A stretch of 11,348 nucleotides of DNA from Trebonia sp. (lineage in GTDB: Bacteria; Actinomycetota; Actinomycetes; Streptosporangiales; Streptosporangiaceae), in assembly GCA_030038035.1 (NCBI GenBank), contig JASHPP010000285.1:1-11348 (forward strand), written 5' to 3'. The position numbers and the translations under genes are program-made. Under the pieces are notes generated by a model. The model was not told the origin of the DNA and made no database searches. It worked only from the letters and a program-made list of their open reading frames with translations. This document shows, piece by piece, positions 1 through 5,456 of this stretch (its first letter is position 1; each line of letters begins with the position of its first letter).

Positions 1-788
1 GGGTTCAGCACCACGTAGCCGCTGGCCCGCGCCCGGACCAGCGCGCCAGTGCGGCAGAACGAGTCGGCGAAGTCCGCCGCGAGCTGGTCGGGGTCCGTGG
101 TGTGCCTGGCCTCGATGTGCAGCACCGAACGGATGACCGTCGCGGAGACCGCGCTGTCGTCCGGGCCGATGCCGTTGTCGGCGGCCAGGCTCGGCCAGGG
201 GGAGTCCTCCTCGTTCTCTCCGATGCAGCAGGAGTACTTGGCGGGCGTGCCCTGGGTGGCCTGGTCGAACACGTGCGGGCGCAGTCCCAGCCCGTTGATC
301 GCGCCGAGCCTGATCGCCCGGCCGATCGTGGCGTTGGCGCGGAACCCGGAGCCCCACACGTTGCCACGGCAGTTCACCCCGATCCGCTGCCGGACCGGGC
401 CGTTGACCACGACGAACGGGGCGGTCCCCGTGGTCGACTGCCAGATCGACCTGGTCACCATGCCGTCCTTGAGGAACGAGTCCCAGGCGGCGAGCACGAC
501 GGGGAAGTACTCAGGCAGGCAGCCGGCCAGCGCGGCGTTGATCGCCGCCAGCCGCACGGTCAGGTTCTTGTTGAGGTGCGGCATGGGGATGAGCACCTCG
601 GCCAGGTCGCGGCTCGTGGTCGCGAGGAACTCCGCGAGGTAGCTCTCGGTGACCGGGACGACCGGCAGCCCGTCCGTCCAGCCGCGTTCCGTGTAATAGT
701 CCATCGCACGGCGTACCTCGGCCGGGTCGGCCAGCGGCGCGTCGTCGATGACGGGCGGCTCCGCGTTGGCTTCCTCAGGGGCTGCCAT
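1..788 (-). CDS. Uncharacterised protein encoded next to the UGSC selenoprotein (partial, C-terminus off the left edge)
   Basis: The frame is open from the ATG at 788 to base 1 and gives 262 residues without a stop. The N-terminus carries a GWTDGLPVVPVTE segment (about residues 36-48). Further on are AGCLPEYFPVV (88-98), VVNGPVRQRIGVNCRGN (127-143), a RANATIGRAIRLG stretch (150-162) and KYSCCIGENEEDSPWPS (184-200) with a vicinal Cys pair at 187-188. I recall this pattern from a family of uncharacterised actinobacterial and proteobacterial proteins, but I know no established function. No signal peptide or membrane segment is visible, so it is probably cytoplasmic. The start is supported by an AAGGAG Shine-Dalgarno about 9 bases upstream. 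It lies 56 bases after the selenoprotein gene on the same strand and a dispersed repeat fills that gap. The conserved Cys residues and this position suggest, as inference only, that it is a partner subunit of the selenoprotein. Confidence 0.8.
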   Translation of the reverse strand, partial: MAAPEEANAEPPVIDDAPLADPAEVRRAMDYYTERGWTDGLPVVPVTESYLAEFLATTSRDLAEVLIPMPHLNKNLTVRLAAINAALAGCLPEYFPVVLAAWDSFLKDGMVTRSIWQSTTGTAPFVVVNGPVRQRIGVNCRGNVWGSGFRANATIGRAIRLGAINGLGLRPHVFDQATQGTPAKYSCCIGENEEDSPWPSLAADNGIGPDDSAVSATVIRSVLHIEARHTTDPDQLAADFADSFCRTGALVRARASGYVVLN

Positions 789-807
789 GATGACCTACTC
801 CTTTCCC

Positions 808-828
808 GTTGGCACAGACCAGCCGGCC
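808..828 (-). repeat. Copy 1 of the dispersed start-codon-proximal repeat
   Basis: Read on the minus (sense) strand this is GGCTGGTCTGTGCCAAC, preceded by GGCC. It lies between the stop of the selenoprotein gene (845) and the start of the next gene (788), immediately 5' of the GGGAAAGGAG ribosome-binding region. Near-identical copies occur at 2391-2412, 3435-3470 and, on the other strand, 7116-7138. Confidence 0.75.
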
Positions 829-844
829 TTCCCTGTACTTCCCC

Positions 845-1396
845 TCAGTCCGCCGGCCGGATTGTCAGTCCCGCGCCGAGCACCCTGATGATCTCCGGCA
901 GCGCGTTCTCGGCGATCTCGTCGATCTCCCTTTCCGTGCGGCTGGCGATCGGGTGCGGCAACGCCACGTACTGGTAGCCGGGGAACCCGAGAGAGTTCGC
1001 CATCGCCTCGGCGGTGATACGGAAGGCATCCGTGCAGAGGCTGACAGCGGGGATGCCGGCCCGCTCCAGCACGATCCCATCGGCCAAACTGGCCGCGCTG
1101 CACGAGCCTCAATCCCCGATCGCCGCGACCGCGAAGTCGCAGTTGTGCAGCATCTGCTGGACCACGGACTCCTCGACAGGGGTGCCGAAGTACCCCTTCT
1201 GGAACATCCGGATCTCCCTGACGCCGTACCGCTCCTGCAGCTCGCGGCCGACGGCGCGCAGGACGACGGCGCCGTTCGGCTTGGTGTTGTCGAGCAGGCC
1301 GACGGTCAGGCCCTTGAGGGACTGCGGCCGGGGGGCCAGCGAGGTGTTGGTGGTCCGCTCGCTGTCCCCGGTGGGGTCGATGAGCCGTTCTCGCAT
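845..1396 (-). CDS. UGSC family selenoprotein, selenocysteine at residue 96 (UGA readthrough)
   Basis: The frame starts at the ATG at 1396, meets TGA at 1109-1111, and continues in the same frame to the TGA at 845-847. Read through, it gives 183 residues with U96-G-S-C99 at the recoded codon. The N-terminal half has IDPTGD (6-11), LAPRPQSLKGLTVGLLDNTKPN (20-41, described by position) and FQKGYFGTP (65-73). The half after the UGA has AGIPAVSLCT (113-122) and a PHP motif (147-149). Both halves look conserved and belong to one protein. The family is known in databases as UGSC (seleno)protein, and its reaction is unknown to me. From memory, U-G-[ST]-C followed by GIP, CT and PHP is also seen around the Sec of the glycine reductase B subunit, which suggests a selenolate redox or nucleophilic role (inference). 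The start overlaps the stop of the transketolase C-half by one base (TGATG), so translation is probably coupled. Standard gene callers would split or truncate it at the UGA. Confidence 0.88.
1063..1107 (-). promoter_or_regulatory. Bacterial SECIS-like stem-loop downstream of the Sec UGA
   Basis: On the sense strand the RNA just after UGA can fold into a hairpin. The apical stem CGGCC/GGCCG (1095-1091 with 1085-1081) closes a five-base loop AGUUU at 1090-1086, with G at the second loop position. The loop begins 18 bases after the UGA. A lower helix is possible from CAGC with GCUG and GCUC with GAGC, separated by an uneven internal loop. Bacterial SECIS elements typically have an apical loop about 16-37 bases after the UGA and a G among the first two loop bases; this hairpin meets both criteria. 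The folding was done by eye. Confidence 0.65.
1109..1111 (-). other. In-frame UGA recoded as selenocysteine (U96)
   Basis: The codon order on the sense strand is GGG GAT TGA GGC TCG TGC, which gives G-D-U-G-S-C. The family motif is complete only if TGA is read as Sec. Cys (TGC or TGT) would be one base away, so a mutation or base-call error must also be considered, but the downstream hairpin favours true recoding. Confidence 0.85.
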
Positions 1397-2433
1397 CAGT
1401 TCTCGCCTTTCCCCCGCACAAGTTCCAGCGCCCTGGCGACCACGCCGGCCACCGTCAGCCCGTAGAACTCGTACAGTTCCGCGGGCACGCCCACCTCTAG
1501 GTCCTTGTCCGGCAGCGCGGCCTGTTTCAGGTCCACGGCGAGCTTGTGCCGCGCCACCGTCTCGGCGACGATGCTGCCGAGGCCGCCGATCTCGATGTGG
1601 TCCTCGATCGTGAGCACCTTGCCCGTGCGGCTTGCGCTGGCCACGATGGCTGCCTCGTCGTACGGCTTGAGGTAGGCGGCGTCGTACACGTCGGCGCTGA
1701 CGCCGTGCTGATCGTGCAGCACCCTGGCCGCCTGCACCGCGAGCCCGACCCCCATGCCGTGGCCCGCGAGCGTGACATCCGTGCCTTCCCGCAGCCGCGG
1801 CCACTGGCCGTAGCTGAACTCGGGCACCTCGTCGTAGACCGGGTCGGTGGCCTCGGCGATCCGGATGTACACCGGACCGGGCAGATCGGCGGTCGAGCGC
1901 ATCAGGCTGAGCACGGAATTGGAGTCGGCGGGTGCCACCACGGTCGTGTTGGCCATCATTCGCGCGATCGCGATGTCCTCGACCGCGTAGTGGCTGGTCC
2001 CGAAGTAGCCCATGGCCAGGCCCGACAGCCTGCCGACGAGGCGGACCGGCAGGTGGTTGTAGTCGGCGTCGGTGCGCAGCTGCTCGGCGCACTTCAACAC
2101 GCCGAAGGGCGCCATCGAGTAGATGTACGGGACGAACCCGCAGGCCGCCATGCCCGCGGCGAGCGAGACCGAGTTCGTCTCGGCGATGCCGAGCTCGATG
2201 TAGCGCTCGGGGAAGGCCGTGCGGAATTCGGCGAGCACGTTGGACAGGTCCGCGGTCAGGGTGACGATCCGCTCGTCCTCGGCGGCGAGCTCCGTGATGG
2301 CGTAGCCGGAGGGGTTCGCCTTGAGTGCGGTGTCCCGGTCGATGTCGCTGAAGACGTCGACCATTTTTACCTGTTGGCGCTGATCTGGCCTGTTGGCAGA
2401 GACCAGCCGGCCAGCCGGCTTGCGTTCGGCCAT
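1396..2433 (-). CDS. Transketolase, C-terminal (pyrimidine-binding plus C-terminal domain) subunit
   Basis: This is the second half of a split transketolase: the TPP pyrimidine-binding domain followed by the transketolase C-terminal domain, 345 residues from this start. Visible marks are TADLSNVLAEF (60-70), ELGIAET (80-86) with the likely TPP-activating Glu85, GTSHYAVEDIA (145-155), VVAPAD (165-170) and a C-terminal domain with LTIEDHIEIGGLG. With its N-terminal partner it should move a C2 ketol unit between a ketose and an aldose in the cytoplasm; the sugar specificity cannot be read. It begins 16 bases after the stop of the N-terminal subunit. The chosen ATG has a strong GGGAGG Shine-Dalgarno five to six bases upstream. 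The first 23 residues, however, are largely encoded by the dispersed repeat and do not look like transketolase. The ATG at 2364 (MVDVFSD, weaker AGG signal) may therefore be the ancestral or actual start, giving 322 residues. Confidence 0.9.
   Translation of the reverse strand: MAERKPAGRLVSANRPDQRQQVKMVDVFSDIDRDTALKANPSGYAITELAAEDERIVTLTADLSNVLAEFRTAFPERYIELGIAETNSVSLAAGMAACGFVPYIYSMAPFGVLKCAEQLRTDADYNHLPVRLVGRLSGLAMGYFGTSHYAVEDIAIARMMANTTVVAPADSNSVLSLMRSTADLPGPVYIRIAEATDPVYDEVPEFSYGQWPRLREGTDVTLAGHGMGVGLAVQAARVLHDQHGVSADVYDAAYLKPYDEAAIVASASRTGKVLTIEDHIEIGGLGSIVAETVARHKLAVDLKQAALPDKDLEVGVPAELYEFYGLTVAGVVARALELVRGKGEN
2371..2419 (-). repeat. Copy 2 of the dispersed repeat, within the 5' end of the transketolase C-half frame
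   Basis: A good unit lies at 2391-2412 (sense core GGCTGGTCTCTGCCAACA). A degenerate second unit (GGCCAGATCAGCGCCAACAG) lies at 2371-2390, just before the ATG at 2364. The flanking 2404-2419 (CAGCCGGCCAGCCGGC) is identical over 16 bases to the loop of the hairpin at 5384-5399. The repeat lies between two possible start codons and is open in the frame used from 2433. Confidence 0.65.
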
Positions 2434-2449
2434 TAGATCCTCCCGGCGT

Positions 2450-3373
2450 TCACTGGGGGCTCCCTGCGGCGAACTCCATCCGCGCGCTGATCTCCGCGAC
2501 GACGTCCGCCTGCTGCTCGGGGGTGAGCAGGCCCAGGTGCCAGGCCTGCGGCTGCTTTTCCATCATGTCGACGCCGTGCCCCTTGCGGGTCCGCGCGATC
2601 ACGCACACCGGCTGCCCGCTCGCGCTGTCCGGCAGCGCCTCGAACGTCCGCCGCAGGGCGGCGACGTCGTGCCCGTCCACCTCGCGCACCGCCCAGCCGA
2701 ACGCGCTGAACCGCTCGGGCAGCGGCTCGATCGTCATCGCTTGTGAGGTCGGCCCGCTGCCGGAGAACCCGTTGGCGTCCACGATCGCTACCAGGTTGCC
2801 GAGGTTGTAGTGCCCGGCGGCCATGGCGGCCTCCCAGACCTGGCCCTCCTGCAGCTCGCCGTCGCCGGTGAGCACGAACGTCCGGTAGTCGCGGCCCGAC
2901 AGCCTGGCGGCCAGCGCCATGCCGGTGCCGACCGACAGGTTGTGGCCCAGGGATCCTGAGCTGAAGTCAATGCCGGGTGCCAGCTTCATGTTGGGGTGGT
3001 CGTTCACCGGTGAGCCGACCTTGCCGAACTGCTTGAGCCACTCCTTCGGGTAGTAGCCGAGGTCGGCGAGCACCGGCCAGAGCCCGGTGGCGACGTGCCC
3101 CTTGCCGAGCAGGAACCGGTCGCGGTCCGGCCAGTCCGGCTCGCCGGGGCGGAGCCGGAGCGTGTGGTAGTACAGCGTCGCGAAGATTTCCGCGCTGGAG
3201 AACGTGCTCGAGTAGTGGCCAAGCCCTGCCTGAGCGATCAGCTCAACGGTCTGCAGCCGGATCCAGTCCGCCCTGCGCAGCAGCTCCGCGTCCGTGACTG
3301 GGCGCCCCCGTTCAAGCGTGGCCGGGGTTCCTGCCGTGGTGCCGCCGTTCGCCTGATGGCTGTCATCGACCAT
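2450..3373 (-). CDS. Transketolase, N-terminal (TPP pyrophosphate-binding) subunit
   Basis: This is the first half of a split transketolase, 307 residues from the ATG at 3373. The TPP pyrophosphate domain shows QAGLGHYSSTFSSAEI (48-63), DRFLLGKGH (85-93), a GDGELQEGQVWEAA segment (170-183) with the Mg/TPP-binding GDGE and its partner Asn at about 201 (VDANGFSG), and RKGHG (263-267). It ends at about the point where full-length transketolases enter the pyrimidine domain, and that domain is encoded immediately downstream, so the two products should assemble. The frame is open to another ATG at 3430, but the extra 19 residues come from the dispersed repeat and lack family character, so I chose 3373; a GAGAGAG stretch 8-14 bases upstream is a modest ribosome site. 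It is the first gene of the leftward operon. Split transketolases beside sugar ABC importers occur in catabolism of unusual sugars (for example apulose or sulfo-sugars), but no specific substrate is shown here. Confidence 0.92.
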   Translation of the reverse strand: MVDDSHQANGGTTAGTPATLERGRPVTDAELLRRADWIRLQTVELIAQAGLGHYSSTFSSAEIFATLYYHTLRLRPGEPDWPDRDRFLLGKGHVATGLWPVLADLGYYPKEWLKQFGKVGSPVNDHPNMKLAPGIDFSSGSLGHNLSVGTGMALAARLSGRDYRTFVLTGDGELQEGQVWEAAMAAGHYNLGNLVAIVDANGFSGSGPTSQAMTIEPLPERFSAFGWAVREVDGHDVAALRRTFEALPDSASGQPVCVIARTRKGHGVDMMEKQPQAWHLGLLTPEQQADVVAEISARMEFAAGSPQ

Positions 3374-3395
3374 GCGCACTCGCTCTCTCGTGTTG

Positions 3396-3470
3396 CTTGC
3401 CGGCACGGACCAGCCGGTGCTTGCCGGCACAGGACTTGCCTGTTGGCACAGACCAGTCGGCCAGCCCGGC
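3396..3470 (-). repeat. Copy 3 of the dispersed repeat, tandem units in the leader of the leftward operon
   Basis: On the sense strand two full variants are visible: GACTGGTCTGTGCCAACAGG (within 3435-3470) and GGCTGGTCCGTGCCGGCAAG (within 3396-3417). A short partial unit CCTGTGCCGGCAAG lies between them (3420-3434). The array sits between the predicted promoter and the ATG at 3373, so it would be part of the 5' leader. Confidence 0.7.
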
Positions 3471-3507
3471 TCCGTCGCAGTCGCTGCTGACCCGCAACGA
3501 CATCGCC

Positions 3508-3536
3508 AGCGTAAGTTCCGGCGATCTTGTTGACAA
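3508..3536 (-). promoter_or_regulatory. Putative sigma70-type promoter of the leftward operon
   Basis: On the minus strand TTGTCA (3536-3531) is followed after 17 bases by TACGCT (3513-3508). This fits a housekeeping actinobacterial promoter with a weak -10. Transcription would start near 3500, giving a leader of about 130 bases that includes the repeat array. The -35 overlaps the near-palindrome TTGTCAACAA. Confidence 0.4.
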
Positions 3537-3537
3537 T
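3528..3537. promoter_or_regulatory. Candidate operator half, TGTTGACAAT (copy 1)
   Basis: TGTTGACAAT overlaps the predicted -35 of the leftward promoter. The same ten bases recur at 3874-3883 in the same intergenic region. With neighbouring bases it forms the near-palindrome TTGTTGACAA, a shape seen in GntR-type operators (from general knowledge). No regulator gene is present in the window. Confidence 0.35.
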
Positions 3538-3729
3538 ATGCTCATTGAGCAGCGGTGCTCGCAATTGCCTGTGCCCACCCACAGCGTTAGCCCGAGGGGT
3601 TGTGTCCCTTCATCGGGCATATGGCACTCGCATCGGGGTTATTTATAGCCCCCATAAGTGTCATGGATATAGACGTTCTTTGAAGACGCTTTCGGAAGTT
3701 TGTGCTCCGGATACAGGTGGGGCATATTT

Positions 3730-3760
3730 CATATTCCGATAGCGCGGTGATCGGCATACG
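3730..3760. promoter_or_regulatory. Imperfect inverted repeat, 11-base arms, candidate operator
   Basis: The left arm CATATTCCGAT (3730-3740) and right arm ATCGGCATACG (3750-3760) match as an inverted repeat at 9 of 11 positions, around a 9-base spacer. It lies in the AT-rich middle of the divergent region, a usual place for a shared regulator site. Confidence 0.35.
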
Positions 3761-3873
3761 TCCGGCACGTCGGCCCAGATCCCGGCGGACTGTGGCCGAG
3801 CACAGCTTCCCATGGTGCGAACTTTGAGCATCACGATAGTGACCAGAATGATACGCGATCATGTTGACGGTGA

Positions 3874-3883
3874 TGTTGACAAT
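3874..3883. promoter_or_regulatory. Candidate operator half, TGTTGACAAT (copy 2)
   Basis: This is an exact ten-base match to 3528-3537, on the side nearer the rightward operon. A related TGTTGACGG lies at 3862-3870. It contains TTGACA, but no convincing -10 follows at 16-18 bases, so I read it as a binding site rather than a promoter. Confidence 0.3.
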
Positions 3884-3986
3884 CTTGCTGACCGGGATCA
3901 AGTCTTTGACCAAGCGCCGACGCTGCACGTGCATGCCCACGCACGTGGCGGGCGGCGCAGGCATCCGGAACATCAGTATGAAGGTC

Positions 3987-4016
3987 TTGTCAAGGCCGCG
4001 CGAGGAGTGCTTTGAT
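3987..4016 (+). promoter_or_regulatory. Possible promoter of the rightward ABC transporter operon
   Basis: TTGTCA (3987-3992) is followed after 18 bases by TTTGAT (4011-4016). The -35 lies inside the small palindrome CTTGTCAAG, much as the -35 of the opposite promoter lies inside TTGTCAACAA. The leader would be about 25 bases. The -10 is weak. Confidence 0.28.
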
Positions 4017-4047
4017 GAGGCGGCTTCTGGTACAGAGGTGAGCAGAC

Positions 4048-5352
4048 ATGACCAATGTGGTGCATGGTGAGAGAGGGGGAGACGTGCGCAAACCTAAAGC
4101 TAGACTCCTGCGCCGATATGCGATTCCGGTGCTGGTAGTTGTCGGCCTGGGCCTGGTGGGATGTTCGTCAAGCAGCTCGTCGAGCAGCTCCACTACCCCG
4201 ACGACCACGCCGACGTCCTCAAGCAGCCCGTCGTCGAGCGTGAACCTCTCCGCGCTCGCCAGCGCGGTGAACGCGGCCGCGGCGGTGCCGAACTTCAGCA
4301 CCTACGCGGCGCAGTACGGCGGCACTGTGCCGAACACCTCGAACCTCAAGGGCAAGAAGATCATGATCTTGCCAGGCGACAGCGCGCTGGCCGCGTGCAC
4401 GGAGATCGCACAGGCGGACGCCGCGATCGCCAGCGACCTAGGCATGGTGCCGACGATCTTCGCCAACTCGGGCCTGGAATCCCAGTACACCTCCGCCATT
4501 GAGGACGCGATCCACGGCGGATACGCGGCGATCGACGCGGGGTGCGACTTCGACCCGACACTGGTCGCGCCCGCGCTCAAGACGGCCGAGAAGGACGGCA
4601 TTGTCGTGGCCGTCTACGGGGCGACCCAGCAGGAGGCCGCGCAGAGCGGTGTCACCTACAACAACGTTGACCCCTACGCGCTTGACGGCACGTATGCGGC
4701 CGAGGAGGCGGTCGTCCAGCACAACGGCCAGCCGTTCCAGGCCATCGCGATCACGTCGAACGCGGCGCCGGCCACGGCGATCATGCAGGGCGCACTGACG
4801 AGCGAGCTGGCCAAGATCTGCCCCAAGTGCACGGTGACCGACTACGACGTCGAGGTGCCGCAATGGACGACGGACATCGCCAGCACGGTGACGTCCGCGC
4901 TGCTGGCGCATCCGGACGTGACCGTCATCTTCCCGGACTACGCCGGGATGCTGACCTACATGATGGCGGGCATCGAGGCCGCGCACAAAACCAGCACGGT
5001 GAAGACGTACCTCGCTTTCGGTGGCGGCACGCCCTTCATCAAGCTGCAGACCGTCCAGCCGGGCGCCAGCGTCATTCAGCAGGACATCGGCGGTTATCCG
5101 CCGTGGACGGGATACCTGCTGTTCCTGCAGACCGCCCGCGCGCTGGAGAAGCTGGCTCCCATCTCGTACAACGACGCCATCGGCCCCGACCGGATAGCCA
5201 CCCCGCAGAACGCCGTCAACGTTCTCGAAACCGGCGGCTGGGGAACAAGCTGGGTCAACGGCTTCCGCGCTCTGCTGGGGCTGCCGGCCCTGTCGGGCAG
5301 CGCGCTGACCAACGCGTCAACGCTCAACGGCGCGATGACCGGCACGCCCTGA
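4048..5352 (+). CDS. Sugar-type ABC transporter substrate-binding lipoprotein (periplasmic binding protein type 1)
   Basis: This is the extracellular solute receptor of the importer, 434 residues. The N-terminus has basic residues (RKPKARLLRR), a hydrophobic helix (about 24-38) and the lipobox LVGC with the lipidated Cys at 39. A Ser/Thr/Pro-rich tether (about 40-64) follows. The mature domain looks like the RbsB-like sugar-binding fold: GKKIMILPGDS, periodic alternation, an ALKTAEKDGIVVAVYG segment, and a second lobe with VPQWTTDIASTVTSALLAHPDVTVIF. The ATG at 4048 has GAGGTGA upstream. A GTG at 4084 with a GGGGGA site would give a more classical 27-residue signal peptide and is a real alternative. 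It is the first gene of the rightward operon and is followed by a long hairpin and then the ATPase. The ligand is unknown; the fold and neighbours suggest a sugar, polyol or related small molecule. Confidence 0.9.
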   Translation: MTNVVHGERGGDVRKPKARLLRRYAIPVLVVVGLGLVGCSSSSSSSSSTTPTTTPTSSSSPSSSVNLSALASAVNAAAAVPNFSTYAAQYGGTVPNTSNLKGKKIMILPGDSALAACTEIAQADAAIASDLGMVPTIFANSGLESQYTSAIEDAIHGGYAAIDAGCDFDPTLVAPALKTAEKDGIVVAVYGATQQEAAQSGVTYNNVDPYALDGTYAAEEAVVQHNGQPFQAIAITSNAAPATAIMQGALTSELAKICPKCTVTDYDVEVPQWTTDIASTVTSALLAHPDVTVIFPDYAGMLTYMMAGIEAAHKTSTVKTYLAFGGGTPFIKLQTVQPGASVIQQDIGGYPPWTGYLLFLQTARALEKLAPISYNDAIGPDRIATPQNAVNVLETGGWGTSWVNGFRALLGLPALSGSALTNASTLNGAMTGTP

Positions 5353-5364
5353 CACCGGTCCTGA

Positions 5365-5420
5365 GGGCGGGCAGCAGCCCGGCCAGCCGGCCAGCCGGCC
5401 GCCCGGGCTGCTGCCCGCTC
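5365..5420 (+). terminator. Long GC-rich hairpin between binding-protein and ATPase genes (partial terminator or mRNA-stabilising stem)
   Basis: A perfect 16-base inverted repeat (5367-5382 and 5403-5418, GCGGGCAGCAGCCCGG and its complement) encloses a 20-base loop of CCAGCCGGCC repeats. There is no U-tract. The position right after the binding-protein stop is typical of stems that raise binding-protein expression over that of the downstream membrane genes, by attenuation or 3' end protection. Confidence 0.7.
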
Positions 5421-5456
5421 CAGGGAACATCCCATTGACCAGGAAGGAGGCGTGCG

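Larger units (their letters stand above)
3374..4047. promoter_or_regulatory. Divergent intergenic control region between the two operons
   Basis: About 670 bases separate the two divergent operons. The central part (about 3600-3900) is clearly more AT-rich than its surroundings. It holds the repeat array, a promoter-like pair on each strand, two copies of TGTTGACAAT and an 11-base imperfect inverted repeat. Several open frames cross it on both strands (for example 3587-3973 minus), but none has recognisable protein character, so I call no gene here. Confidence 0.6.

Noticed and set aside
845..1087. Separate small gene downstream of the UGA, starting at TTG
   Set aside because: It is the C-terminal half of the selenoprotein and has no ribosome site of its own; the UGSC motif lies just upstream of that start.
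845..1396. Pseudogene broken by a nonsense codon
   Set aside because: The UGA falls exactly at the U of the UGSC motif, the frame is intact on both sides, and a SECIS-like hairpin follows.
1109..2092. Long minus-strand open frame ending at the UGA, from an upstream start inside the transketolase gene
   Set aside because: Its upstream part is a shadow frame of the transketolase C-half. Only the part after the ATG at 1396 is real, and it continues past the UGA as the selenoprotein.
3374..3430. N-terminal extension of the transketolase N-half from ATG 3430
   Set aside because: The added 19 residues are encoded by the dispersed repeat and do not resemble the family.
808..3470. CRISPR-like array from the recurrent repeats
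   Set aside because: The copies are far apart, variable, located at gene starts, and lack regular spacers; no cas genes are present.
3587..3973. 128-residue minus-strand open frame in the divergent region
   Set aside because: There is no recognisable family and its composition is unlike real genes here; it overlaps candidate regulatory elements.
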